Source of the DNA: Oscillatoriophycideae cyanobacterium NC_groundwater_1537_Pr4_S-0.65um_50_18
Lineage (GTDB): Bacteria > Cyanobacteriota > Cyanobacteriia > Elainellales > Elainellaceae
Assembly (NCBI GenBank): GCA_016208305.1
Contig: JACQYI010000071.1
Span: 186,001-250,000, forward strand
Direction of reading: 5' to 3'
Length of the DNA stretch: 64,000 bases
In this document: one piece after another, positions 15,119 to 23,721 of the stretch
Numbering within the stretch: position 1 is the stretch's first letter
Layout: each line of letters opens with the position of its first letter
Program-made: the position numbers and the translations under genes
The notes under the pieces: model-generated
Database searches by the model: none
The model's input: only the letters and a program-made list of their open reading frames with translations
What the model was told of the DNA's origin: nothing

Positions 15119-15331
15119 AGAGGATGGTTGAAAAGTCCAACTATGGGGAGTGAAACGTTTCAGATCTCCCTAAATCCCCTTACCCTTTGGGAAGGCTTCG
15201 CCAACAAAAGGGAGACTTTGAATTCATTTTCCCCCTTTCTCTAGACGCGAAGCGGCTTCCCGCAGGGTAGGAGGGTAGTGGGGATCAACAGGTGCCTAAA
15301 ACCACAGCCGACCACTTTTTAAACATCCTCT
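15119..15331. mobile_element. MITE-like element, 213 bp, with near-identical terminal inverted repeats
   Basis: The ends AGAGGATGGTTGAAAAGT and ACTTTTTAAACATCCTCT are inverted repeats matching at 16 of 18 positions. Inside are two purine/pyrimidine blocks (TCTCCCTAAATCCCC... and ...TAGTGGGGAT) that fold back on each other. Two short inserts, one around 15188-15207 containing GGCTTCGCCAACA and one around 15243-15271 containing GACGCGAAGCGGCTTCCCGC, look like separate small dispersed repeats that landed within it. No coding capacity. From memory, elements with similar ends are common in cyanobacterial genomes. Confidence 0.65.
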
Positions 15332-16300
15332 AAGTAAAAAATGGACTGCACTATAAAAAAGTAAACAATGGGATTTGAAAAATGATGAATTCTGTCAAAC
15401 TGAAATCAGCTTATTGCCTTAATGAAGTTCAAATTAAAATAAGTCTCCAAAATGAAAGATCTGTGAAGGTTACTAAAGGTGACTTAAAAGCTTACTCAAC
15501 TTGCGCCGCTATTTTCTATTCTGGATTGCTCAGGGTTGCTGAATTCAAGGATGAACTGCCCTTTAAAGCCTCCATTTTGGTAGCCTCCGGATTCAAAGTT
15601 TCCTAGAATGGGAAGGCTTATAGGAAGCGAGTAAAATGTCAAATTTGCTAGATTCTGCCTTTAATTCAGCAACGCCAATTTCCCTACAATCAATATTTTT
15701 TGGCTCAAATTAGCCAATTTTTCTGCATGTTACTTTGGCTGATGCTGTCAATTGAACTCATTTCCCACAAGTTATGGGCGGGTCGCGTGAATAAAACTTT
15801 ATATGCTCAATTTAATACTTGGATTCACAAGTTAAAAAACCGCCAAATGGCTGAACTTGCTGCTAAGTGAAGAACGCGCTACTGGGTAAGCAAGTGTAGC
15901 AACGATCAGGATACAGATAGTAATTGAGGTGAACGAAACCCTGTCAACCGAACCGGATAATAGGCGTATACGGGTCAATCTCTAGCGCTGCGTAATCCGG
16001 ACGTAAATTTTGTTTGAGGAAGGGTGCTTCCTGCTCCTGTCAAAACAAAATTGATGGCTACAATCGACTACCCCGTAATCCTCTTGGCAACTGCATGAGC
16101 GATCGCACTGCAACGGATAAAAGCTGCTTAGCAAAAATTTGTGCGTGAGTTAACCTGTCTGATGGGCGATCGCCCTTATGATTCTCAGTAGCCTAACTTA
16201 TGGCAGAACGTCCCTAAGTCAGCAATCCGCTGGGTAACTTTGGTCGTATTGCCCTTAATCAAGTCTTGGTTGAAGTCTCGGTATCAGAGGTTTGTTCTGT
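15332..16300. other. Long non-coding stretch before the DUF4079 gene
   Basis: Nearly 1 kb without a convincing gene. Two weak frames exist: 15382-15606 (74 codons, no ribosome binding site) and 15727-15870 (47 codons, reading MLLWLMLSIELISHKLWAGR and onwards, hydrophobic then basic). I would not annotate either. A stem of about 11 bp, AATTTTGTTTGAGGA...TGTCAAAACAAAATT (about 16006-16052), could be part of a structured RNA or an old hairpin of the local family. The base composition in the first 500 bases is more A/T-rich than the neighbours, which fits decayed mobile DNA. Confidence 0.5.
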
Positions 16301-17038
16301 ATGGATTCTAAAGATATTGCTGCCCTGATTCATCCCTTTATTGCGATCGGTTTTGTGTTTCCTTTGCTGGGGGTTGTGGTTCATTACTCGATGCTGACTC
16401 GCAACCGTCGCCTCAAAACGAAAGAAGAAGGCGGCAAGAGTAAAATTCCGCCAACGGTGGGTGCCGAACATTTAAAGCTAGGACGGCTGCTGAGCAATGC
16501 CGTTGTTGCTCTCGCGCTCCTTGGGCTGGCCTATCCTATTTTTTCTAAGTTTCTAGACAAACAAACTTGGAACCAGGAATCCTTGCGGGTGGGGTTTGTG
16601 GTGCTCATGTTTGCCTTAACGATCGCCTCTCTGGTTGTGCTCAACAAAGCGAGAGCCAAAGTCTGGCGAGGCGTTTTTGCAACCCTGACGGGAATGGGGC
16701 TAATTCTTCTAGGTTGTCAGCCTGAGGTCTATCGGCGTGGGTTTGAGTGGTACATTTCTCACTACCATTACGGGATTCTAGCAGCGCTGTTGATGATCTT
16801 TTCCCTGGCTATCTTTCCTGATATTTACCACGATCGCACCAATCGCTGGCGCAACGTTCACATTATTCTTAATAGCTTTGCTTTGCTCTTGTTCATTGGC
16901 CAAGGGTTTACGGGCACTCGCGATCTGCTAGAAATTCCTTTAGCTTGGCAAAATCCTTACATTGAGCAGCTTTATATCAACAATTGCCAGCCGCCTGCCG
17001 CACCCGCAGCCTGCGCTGTGCAGCCCGCAAAACCTTAA
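16301..17038 (+). CDS. DUF4079 integral membrane protein
   Basis: The ATG at 16301 gives 245 residues (an upstream TTG three codons earlier is unlikely). About six to seven hydrophobic segments are visible: IHPFIAIGFVFPLLGVVVHY, LSNAVVALALLGLAYPIF, LRVGFVVLMFALTIASLVVL, VFATLTGMGLILLGC, YGILAALLMIFSLAIF and ILNSFALLLFIGQGF. The HPF...HY start and a YHYGIL motif with paired histidines recall heme-binding cytochrome b561-like families, and DUF4079 is a cyanobacterial and plastid-lineage family. The location is a membrane (plasma or thylakoid). Function is unknown. It converges with the small membrane gene on the opposite strand, 23 bases away. Confidence 0.82.
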   Translation: MDSKDIAALIHPFIAIGFVFPLLGVVVHYSMLTRNRRLKTKEEGGKSKIPPTVGAEHLKLGRLLSNAVVALALLGLAYPIFSKFLDKQTWNQESLRVGFVVLMFALTIASLVVLNKARAKVWRGVFATLTGMGLILLGCQPEVYRRGFEWYISHYHYGILAALLMIFSLAIFPDIYHDRTNRWRNVHIILNSFALLLFIGQGFTGTRDLLEIPLAWQNPYIEQLYINNCQPPAAPAACAVQPAKP

Positions 17039-17061
17039 ATGAGTCGCACAAAGCCGTCACT

Positions 17062-17493
17062 CTATTCAATCTTGGCTCCGCATACCCACCTCCACAGCGG
17101 ATGGCTTTCTCCCTGCTGGCGAATGTGCAAAACCTGTTTTTCGAGATAGGTCTTGTGCGATCGCGGCAGTCCCAGCAGAATATTGCGGCTTTGCCCCACC
17201 AAAACGGCAACCGTCATCCCTATGCATAAACCCAAACCGATCGCAGGTAAACGGTTGTAGATCAAAGCATACCGAACAGCCGCCAGCGTCAGGTGATCCT
17301 GCCAGAGTGGAATTTCAAAGCGCAGCCCCCAAAGGCTGAGCGGTGCCAAAACTAGCCACAGCACACCCACAACGACCCAGCGACTGTAGATGGTTAACCG
17401 ATGCAGTCGCTGCACCTGCTGCTGAAAAGTGGGATCTTGTGGATCTGGGCTGGGCGGTATCGGAGCGTTGGGTGAAGCAGGAGGCAGAATCAT
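17062..17493 (-). CDS. Conserved hypothetical membrane protein, two TM helices (143 aa)
   Basis: A proline-rich N-terminus (PPASPNAPIPPSPDPQDP) is followed by a helical YSRWVVVGVLWLVLAPLSLW membrane segment near residues 36-56 and a second one, LPAIGLGLCIGMTVAVLVG, near 82-101. A basic C-terminal tail follows (SHKTYLEKQVLHIRQQGESH). The order fits a small thylakoid or plasma-membrane protein of a type common in cyanobacteria. I do not recognise a named family. It is divergent from the large DUF4912 gene (249 bases between starts) and convergent with the DUF4079 gene. Confidence 0.72.
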   Translation of the reverse strand: MILPPASPNAPIPPSPDPQDPTFQQQVQRLHRLTIYSRWVVVGVLWLVLAPLSLWGLRFEIPLWQDHLTLAAVRYALIYNRLPAIGLGLCIGMTVAVLVGQSRNILLGLPRSHKTYLEKQVLHIRQQGESHPLWRWVCGAKIE

Positions 17494-17649
17494 CGGAGCG
17501 GTGCGTTAAAATCTGCTGTTTATTGTTTGAGGCGATCTCTCTAGATTCAATGTCATGATCCCCTGACTTGCGATCCCGACGATCCCCTTGATCCCTCAGG
17601 CTTGTGCCTTATTCCTCATGGGCTAATCATGAATTGATTCTGGGTAGAG

Positions 17650-17741
17650 GTCAACCAATAGCCCTTGACGCAGGGTATATAATTTTGGCAAATCTTTTGT
17701 AAAGATTAACAACAGTTAGGGTTGGTTAACATTCACTTCAA
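17650..17741 (+). promoter_or_regulatory. Possible promoter with Pho-box-like repeats before the 1397-aa gene
   Basis: A TATAAT hexamer stands at 17678-17683. Between 17705 and 17730 the minus strand shows TTAAC, CTAAC and TTAAT at 10-base steps. Cyanobacterial Pho boxes are tandem 8-base units of the CTTAACCT type repeating every 11 bases, so the match is imperfect in period. The link is suggested by the phosphate-binding-like domain of the gene it precedes. Weak evidence. Confidence 0.25.
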
Positions 17742-20700
17742 ATGATGTCCCATAGAAGAAGTTCCCCCGTCATCGCGCTGACTCTGCTCCTTGCCTTGGT
17801 TGCGGCTCCCAAGACGCCAGCAGATTCATTTAGAACCGACCCTATTCTGGCGCAGGCTCCTGCCGCTCCAGCATTCAATCTCCCGGAAAGTGTAGCTAGC
17901 GATACGATCGTCAAGATCGATGGCTCGACAAGTTTACAGACCATCAACCAGCTTTTGAAGCAGCGTTTTCAGCAGCAGTACAGCGGCACCCAGGTGCAAG
18001 ACAGCTACTCTGGCACGGATGCCGCGCTGCAAGCTGTTTTGGACGGCAACATAGATTTAGCGGCAATTGGTCGCCCACTGACCGATGCAGAAAAAGCCCA
18101 GGGGTTGTCTGCTGTGCCGATCGCCCGCCACAAAATTGCGATCTTGATCGGCCCTGATAATCCTTACGCAGGCGATATCTCCTATCAGCAATTTGCCAGA
18201 ATTTTTCGAGGAGAAATTACAGACTGGTCAGAGCTAGGCGGCAGTCCCGGCCCTATTCGATTTGTCGATCGCCCCGACAGCAGCGATACGCGATTGGCCT
18301 TTAACAATTATCCGGTATTTCAATCAGCTCCTTTCCAGACAGGGGCAAATGCGGTCAAGGCTGCTGAAGACACAACCGATGCTGTGATCGAGCAACTGGG
18401 AACCGATGGCATCAGTTTCTCGATCGCTGACCAAGCGCTCGATCGCCAAGATGTCAAGATTGTGCCAATGCACAAGACATTGCCGACCGATCCCCGCTAT
18501 CCTTTTTCTCAGCCGCTGACCTATGTTTACAAGGGCAGCCCCAACCCTGCGGTGTTGGCATTCCTGGGTTTTGCAACGGATGCCTCTAATCGACAGGCGA
18601 TCGAACAGGCAAGAGCCAGTGAAGCGACCCAGGCGGCAGCCATTCCTCCAGTCGGGGCGGCTAGTTCTACCGTTAGCCCTTCAGCTGTTAGCCCTTCAGT
18701 AACGGCTGAAGCACCCGCCGTTTCTCCTAGCGAAACCCCAGCAGAGCTAGCCCCAGCAACCGCTCCAGTCGCAGCTCCAATTAGCTCTGCCAATGACTGG
18801 CTCCCCTGGTTGCTTTTGCTTTTACTGGGCGGTCTTGGCCTCTTATTCTGGGCATTGAAAGGTCGGCAGCGTCAGGCTTCGCCCCCGGCACAGCCGCCAG
18901 CCGCTCCTATGGCCGTACCGCCTGTCGCCCCAACCCAGCCCCCTGAGGCCGCATTGAGTGAACCGCCTACTCCATCGCCCAGCTTTCCAGTAGAAGCATT
19001 AGGATCTGGGGCGGCATTAGGGGCAGGTGCTTTGGCTGCCGGAATCGGGGCTGCCGGAGTCGGGGCTGCAATCTGGGGGGCTAGCCGTCCAGAGAGCCGT
19101 ATCATTTTGACACCTCGCAACTCAGAGCAAGCCTATGCTTATTGGGAAACGCCTGAGGCACACAAAGCGGAGTTGCGCCGTCAGGGTGGCGAGGCGCTGA
19201 AGCTGCGTATCTACGATGTGACAGATATTGATCTAGACAGTCAGGCTCCGCACAGCGTTTTGCAGTATGACTGCGCGGAAACGGATCAAGATCGGCATGT
19301 GCCTATTCCTGAAAGCGATCGCGACTATCTGGCAGAAATTGGTTACGTAACGCCCGAAAACCGCTGGCTAATGCTAGCGCGATCGGCTCCTGTGAGAGTA
19401 CCGCCTGCTCCTGTGGCTGAGCCTGTGCTGGAACCACAGTCTAACGGGTTGGGTGCCGTGGTTGGAGGGGCAGCGGTGGCGGCTGTGGGGCTGGGTGCCA
19501 TGTTGTCTGAACCAGCCGAGCCAGAGCCAGCTGAGCCAGAGCCAACCGAGCCAGAGCCGATTCCACCTAGCCGCATTATTCTTACTCCCCGCAGCTTTGA
19601 GGATGCCTATGCCTATTGGGAAACTCCCGAAGCTGCCAAAGCCGCCTTGCGTCGGCAGGGGGGTGAACATCTAACCCTGCTGCTTTCCGATGTCACGGGT
19701 TTAGATTTGGCAACGCAGGTGCCGTACAACGTGCAGCGGTTTAACTGTGCTGAAACCGAAACCGATCGCCATGTTCCTATTCCAATGGGCGATCGCGACT
19801 ATATGGCTGAAATTGGCTATCTGACTCAGGATAATCAGTGGCTGCTTTTGGCGCGCTCAGAGCCGATCCGCGTCCCTGCCATGCCGCCCGTTGACGCTGC
19901 TGAATCTATTGATGCGCTCTTGGTTGAAGCTGAGCCTGTGGCGGCTGAGTCTGCCATTATGACAGCCGATACGGGAGATGACGATGTTGCGGAGGCGGAG
20001 GCAGAACCCTCTCTAGATGCCGGATATGCTTTTCTGCCGATACCTCAGTATGCCAATGGCGATCGCTCTCCGGCAGCCACAGGATTTGACTTAGAACCTG
20101 CTGATTTCAATGGCGAAGATTTGGCCTCGGTAGATGCTGATTTGCCTGACCTGCCTGCGGGCTATGGTGAGAGCCGCATTACCTTGATGGCACGCGATCC
20201 CCACTGGGCTTATGCCTACTGGGACATTCCACCTGAAGATTGGGCAGAGGTGCATCGTGCGGGAGTCACAAGCTTGGCTCTGCGCTTTTATGATGTGACT
20301 GACGTAGATCTGGAGGTGCAAAATCCTCACAGTCTGCAACAGTATCACTGCGATGAGATGGCTCGAGACTGGTATATTCCTGTCCCGGTTAGCGATCGCG
20401 ACTATATTGTGGAAATTGGCTATGTGACGGGCGAAGGCAATTGGTCGATGCTGGCGCGATCGATTCCGGTGCGTATTCCGCCTGTCTATCCTTCTGATTG
20501 GTATGAGGAGAAATTCACGACGGTACCTTGGGAAGAAGAAATTCGTACCCGCATGTTTCAAGGACTAGAAGAACCCTACAGAAGATCTGAACCTGAAGAT
20601 CCTGCCTACGATCGTTTCTTAAAGTTGGCTGAGGTTTTTCAGGAGCAACGTGTTTCTGGGTCGCTATTTGGCTCTATGCAACAGGTTCCTCAAGCGATCG

Positions 20701-21935
20701 TCAGTTCGTTTGTGTTTCCTAGTGGTTTGGGTGTTGGGATGTCTGGGGTCGGGATGTCGGGCGTTGGGATGTCTGGGGTCGGGATGTCGGGTGTCGGGAT
20801 GTACAGCATGTCTGGCTTAGGACTGGCGGGGATATCGGGTGTTGGGATTTACAGCATGTCTGGCTTAGGACTAGCGGGGATGTCGGGCGTTGGGATGTAC
20901 AGCATGTCTGGGGTCGGGATGTCTGGCGTTGGGATGTACAGTATGTCTGGGGTCGGGATGTCGGGCGTTGGGATGTACAGCATGTCTGGCGTCGGGATGT
21001 CAGGTGTTGGGATGTACAGCATGTCGGGCTTAGGACTGGCAGGGATGTCGGGCGTTGGGATGTCCGGCGTTGGGATGTACAGCATGTCGGGTGTTGGCAT
21101 GTCTGGCGTTGGGATGTCTGGCGTTGGGATGTACAGTATGTCTGGCGTTGGGATGTCTGGCGTTGGGATGTACAGTATGTCGGGTGTTGGGATGTCTGGC
21201 GTCGGGATGTACAGCATGTCGGGTGTTGGGATGTCTGGCGTCGGGATGTACAGCATGTCCGGTGTGGGTATGTCCGGTATCGGCATGGCAGGACTGTCTG
21301 GTGTCGGACTAGCGGGGATGTCGGGCGTTGGGATGTACACCACGTCAGGAATGGGCAGAATGTCCGGCGTTGGGATGTACACCACGTCAGGAATGGGCAG
21401 AATGTCCGGCGTTGGGATGTACAGCATGTCTGGCTTAAACGACCACGGCACCTCCAGCATGGGTTTTGCAAATACCTCTGGAATGGGCATGATGTCGGGC
21501 ACAGGTCTAGCTAACCTGTCAGGTGTAGGTCTGTATAGCCTGTCAGGAATTGGGCTATATGGCACCTCCGGCGTGGGGATGTACAGCATGTCTGGGATTG
21601 GCATGTCTGGGATTGGCATGTCTGGGATTGGCATGTCGGCAACACCAGACCCGCAACCCCGAAAATTTTGGCTGATTGCCGATGCCGAGCTAATCGTTCA
21701 TGGCGCAACAGAGCCGGATGCTACTGTTACGATCGCCGGACAAACAGTTCGCCTCAGCCCAGATGGAACCTTTCGATTTCAGGTGATGTTCCCAGATGGT
21801 AATTTTGACTATCCGATTCTGGCGGTTGCTGCTGATGGTGAGCAAAACCGAGCAATTCACATGAAGTTTAGCCGTGAGACTCCAATACGCCGGACAAACA
21901 CAAAAGATGCGGCAGTAAATGAATGGGTTTCTTAA
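17742..21935 (+). CDS. PstS-like / transmembrane / triple DUF4912 / Met-Gly-Ser repeat protein (1397 aa)
   Basis: Residues 1-27 are a signal peptide or anchor (SPVIALTLLLALVAAPKTPA). Residues about 50-285 are a type-2 periplasmic binding domain of the phosphate-binding class (VKIDGSTSLQTINQLL, SGTDAALQAVLDGNIDLAAIGRPL, IARIFRGEITDWSELGG-like). A Pro/Ala linker leads to one membrane helix at about 352-372 (WLPWLLLLLLGGLGLLFWAL). Three DUF4912 domains follow at about 452-555, 609-712 and 810-910, each with the AYAYWxxP and DRDYxxEIGYVT signatures. Residues 991-1300 are tandem Met/Gly/Ser/Val/Tyr repeats. Residues 1303-1397 are a conserved beta-rich end (RKFWLIADAELIVHGATEPD). The topology implied is binding domain outside, DUF4912 domains inside. 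The fusion suggests anion sensing, which is inference. Confidence 0.9.
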   Translation: MMSHRRSSPVIALTLLLALVAAPKTPADSFRTDPILAQAPAAPAFNLPESVASDTIVKIDGSTSLQTINQLLKQRFQQQYSGTQVQDSYSGTDAALQAVLDGNIDLAAIGRPLTDAEKAQGLSAVPIARHKIAILIGPDNPYAGDISYQQFARIFRGEITDWSELGGSPGPIRFVDRPDSSDTRLAFNNYPVFQSAPFQTGANAVKAAEDTTDAVIEQLGTDGISFSIADQALDRQDVKIVPMHKTLPTDPRYPFSQPLTYVYKGSPNPAVLAFLGFATDASNRQAIEQARASEATQAAAIPPVGAASSTVSPSAVSPSVTAEAPAVSPSETPAELAPATAPVAAPISSANDWLPWLLLLLLGGLGLLFWALKGRQRQASPPAQPPAAPMAVPPVAPTQPPEAALSEPPTPSPSFPVEALGSGAALGAGALAAGIGAAGVGAAIWGASRPESRIILTPRNSEQAYAYWETPEAHKAELRRQGGEALKLRIYDVTDIDLDSQAPHSVLQYDCAETDQDRHVPIPESDRDYLAEIGYVTPENRWLMLARSAPVRVPPAPVAEPVLEPQSNGLGAVVGGAAVAAVGLGAMLSEPAEPEPAEPEPTEPEPIPPSRIILTPRSFEDAYAYWETPEAAKAALRRQGGEHLTLLLSDVTGLDLATQVPYNVQRFNCAETETDRHVPIPMGDRDYMAEIGYLTQDNQWLLLARSEPIRVPAMPPVDAAESIDALLVEAEPVAAESAIMTADTGDDDVAEAEAEPSLDAGYAFLPIPQYANGDRSPAATGFDLEPADFNGEDLASVDADLPDLPAGYGESRITLMARDPHWAYAYWDIPPEDWAEVHRAGVTSLALRFYDVTDVDLEVQNPHSLQQYHCDEMARDWYIPVPVSDRDYIVEIGYVTGEGNWSMLARSIPVRIPPVYPSDWYEEKFTTVPWEEEIRTRMFQGLEEPYRRSEPEDPAYDRFLKLAEVFQEQRVSGSLFGSMQQVPQAIVSSFVFPSGLGVGMSGVGMSGVGMSGVGMSGVGMYSMSGLGLAGISGVGIYSMSGLGLAGMSGVGMYSMSGVGMSGVGMYSMSGVGMSGVGMYSMSGVGMSGVGMYSMSGLGLAGMSGVGMSGVGMYSMSGVGMSGVGMSGVGMYSMSGVGMSGVGMYSMSGVGMSGVGMYSMSGVGMSGVGMYSMSGVGMSGIGMAGLSGVGLAGMSGVGMYTTSGMGRMSGVGMYTTSGMGRMSGVGMYSMSGLNDHGTSSMGFANTSGMGMMSGTGLANLSGVGLYSLSGIGLYGTSGVGMYSMSGIGMSGIGMSGIGMSATPDPQPRKFWLIADAELIVHGATEPDATVTIAGQTVRLSPDGTFRFQVMFPDGNFDYPILAVAADGEQNRAIHMKFSRETPIRRTNTKDAAVNEWVS
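20718..21636 (+). repeat. In-frame tandem repeat region encoding (S)GVGM / YSMSGVGMSGVGM units
   Basis: About 900 bases consist of variants of the 15-base unit coding M-S-G-V-G and the 33-base unit coding the 11 residues MSGVGMSGVGMYS minus overlap, with G(L)GLAG variants interspersed. Synonymous differences between units (GGCGTTGGG, GGTGTCGGG, GGGGTCGGG) show that amino acids are conserved while bases drift. The repeats stay in frame throughout. A similar but much shorter SGVGMSGVG stretch occurs, from memory, in other cyanobacterial DUF4912 proteins, so this is an expansion. The antisense open frames across this region are artefacts of the repeat. Confidence 0.92.
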
Positions 21936-21981
21936 GGGCTTGCTGTGCGTTGCTTACCCTTTAATTGAGCTGTGAAAATTG

Positions 21982-22032
21982 ACCCATAAAACTTAGGAGG
22001 AGCGGCCAGCGCTCCTCCTAAGTTTTATGGGT
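21982..22032. terminator. Bidirectional terminator, perfect 23-bp stem
   Basis: The arm starting ACCCATAAAACTTAGGAGG and ending AGCG is exactly complementary to 22010-22032, with a five-base loop GCCAG. It sits between the converging stops of the DUF4912 gene (21935) and larE (22054), and reads with A-rich/T-rich flanks both ways. Confidence 0.85.
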
Positions 22033-22053
22033 TAAGAACATCCCAAATCCGGC

Positions 22054-22872
22054 TTAACGGTGCTGAGCCAGTTGCAGCACCTGATTGAGTTTGCCGCTGC
22101 GATAGCCCTCTAGATCAAGCGTGACATAGAGAAAGCCATAGGACTGAAGCGTACTGACCAAAACGGCTAAGTCGGTCGTCAAGACAAATTCTTTGATTTG
22201 CTCAGGCGGCAGTTCAATTCGCGCTGTATCTTCTACCGATCGCACCCGTAAGTTTTTTAGCCCTAGCGTTCTCAAGTACCGTTCAGCTCGGCCTACCCGC
22301 TGCAACTTCGTTGCTGTAATCGCTTCGCCATAGGGAAAACGAGAGCTGAGACAGGGCTGCGCAGGTTTATCCCAGCAAGATAGCCCTAGCATTTTGGCGA
22401 GTTCCCTCACCTCTAGCTTGCTCACTCCCACTTCGGCTAAAGGCGATCGCGCTCCCCGCTCTTTAGCTGCTTGAATGCCAGGTCGGTAGTCCAATAGATC
22501 ATCGGCATTGACCCCATCGACAACATAGGGATAGCCCCGCTCAATCGCTAGCGGCTTCAACGTGTCATGGAGTTCGCTTTTACAAAAATAGCAGCGGTTG
22601 ATGGGGTTTGATGTGTAGTTGGGATTATCCATCTCATGCGTTTGAACCACCTCATGGGCAATCCCCATTGCAGCAGCCTGACTCTGAGCCTCTTCTAAAT
22701 CTTCGGGTAGCAGCGAAGGAGATTCGGCAGTAACAGCTAAAGCTCTATCACCCAAAACATCGTAGGCAATTTTAGCGACTAAGGTACTGTCGATTCCGCC
22801 TGAATAGGCAATCAGCGCTCGATCCATTTCTGCAAAGAGCGCTCTGAGGCTTTCTAATTTTTCAGTCAACAT
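22054..22872 (-). CDS. larE: LarE-type ATP-dependent sacrificial sulfur transferase
   Basis: 272 residues of the N-type PP-loop ATPase class. SGGIDSTLVAK at about 24-34 is the PP-loop. NPINRCYFCKSEL near 93-105 is a family motif. CWDKPAQPCLSSRFPYG near 159-175 contains the Cys equivalent to Cys176 of Lactobacillus LarE, which gives its sulfur to build the nickel-pincer nucleotide of lactate racemase. No larA, larB or larC lies in the window, and cyanobacteria often carry larE alone, so the true substrate is open. Start at 22872 reads MLTEKLESLRALF; a minus-strand GCAGAACTGCC precedes it without a strong ribosome binding site. Confidence 0.88.
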   Translation of the reverse strand: MLTEKLESLRALFAEMDRALIAYSGGIDSTLVAKIAYDVLGDRALAVTAESPSLLPEDLEEAQSQAAAMGIAHEVVQTHEMDNPNYTSNPINRCYFCKSELHDTLKPLAIERGYPYVVDGVNADDLLDYRPGIQAAKERGARSPLAEVGVSKLEVRELAKMLGLSCWDKPAQPCLSSRFPYGEAITATKLQRVGRAERYLRTLGLKNLRVRSVEDTARIELPPEQIKEFVLTTDLAVLVSTLQSYGFLYVTLDLEGYRSGKLNQVLQLAQHR

Positions 22873-23022
22873 GGCAGTTCTGCAAGTGTGCGTTGAGTTT
22901 AGGCTGATGTAGCTTTCAGAGGAAAAGAGCGGGCTTTGTCTTTTCCAGTATCAATGGCCTGCGATTCTCTCTTAGGGTAGCGAACTTAGAGCGTGATCTG
23001 AGTAGAGTAATCTGAGCGAGAG

Positions 23023-23520
23023 TTATGCTTTGTCTTGCCGTAAAGCGTCTTGGCGCAAATGGTGAACGAGGGCTTGCAGACCCAGGGAATAGCTCTCTGC
23101 ACCAAAGCCGCTAATTTGACCGATCGCCACCGGAGCAATATAGGAATGATGGCGAAAGGCTTCGCGTCGATGAATGTTGCTCAAGTGAACCTCAACCGTA
23201 GGCAGCGCCACAGCCGCGATCGCATCCCGAATCGCTATGCTGGTATGGGTGTAGGCTCCAGGATTGATCAAAATGCCCTGATGCTGATCCCATGCGGCAT
23301 GAATCCAGTCGATCAGAACACCTTCATGATTAGATTGAAAGCTTGAAATCTTGACTTGCAATTCGATCGCCTGTTGCTCAAGGGCAGCATCGATATCTTT
23401 CAAAGTTTCGTGGCCATATATTCCAGGCTCACGTCTACCCAGCAAATTGAGATTTGCCCCATGCAATACCAGAATGCTCAGCAATGTGTGGCAACCCCAA
23501 GAGAGTGACTGCAAAATCAC
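23023..23520 (-). CDS. aroQ: Type II 3-dehydroquinate dehydratase
   Basis: It catalyses the third step of the shikimate pathway in the cytosol. The family landmarks are all present: [21 protein letters not shown] (Asn and the mobile loop with Arg and Tyr), [51 protein letters not shown] with the catalytic His. The length from the ATG is 165 residues. The typical start would be near the LLSILVLHG segment, so a TTG at 23484 is a good alternative and the first 12 residues may not be made. Substitution of Ala for Pro in HGPNLN is mild. The gene lies about 150 bases downstream of larE on the same strand. Confidence 0.95.
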   Translation of the reverse strand: MILQSLSWGCHTLLSILVLHGANLNLLGRREPGIYGHETLKDIDAALEQQAIELQVKISSFQSNHEGVLIDWIHAAWDQHQGILINPGAYTHTSIAIRDAIAAVALPTVEVHLSNIHRREAFRHHSYIAPVAIGQISGFGAESYSLGLQALVHHLRQDALRQDKA

Positions 23521-23721
23521 ATACTTTCCGGTAGAGCCTAGATTGGTCTTGAAAGAGTTTTCAGAACTTTGCCTAAGATTCCCCTAGAAGTTCTGCGGAA
23601 CTCGACCTTGCCAGAACTCAGCTAAGCAAACTCGTTCTTCAGCACTTGAGAATCAAACATGCCGACAGACTGCCGATAATCAAGCCCGGAAGTGCCCTGT
23701 ATTCCTAAACTATTCTCAGCT

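Noticed and set aside
20719-21634. Long open frames on the minus strand opposite the Met/Gly/Ser repeat region, and one on the plus strand in another frame
   Set aside because: They follow from the 15- and 33-base period of the repeat, which lacks stops in several frames. They have no start signals or protein-like composition.
20718-21636. Regular repeats that could be mistaken for a CRISPR array
   Set aside because: The units are directly adjacent, with no unique spacers, and are in frame inside a complete protein gene; no cas genes.
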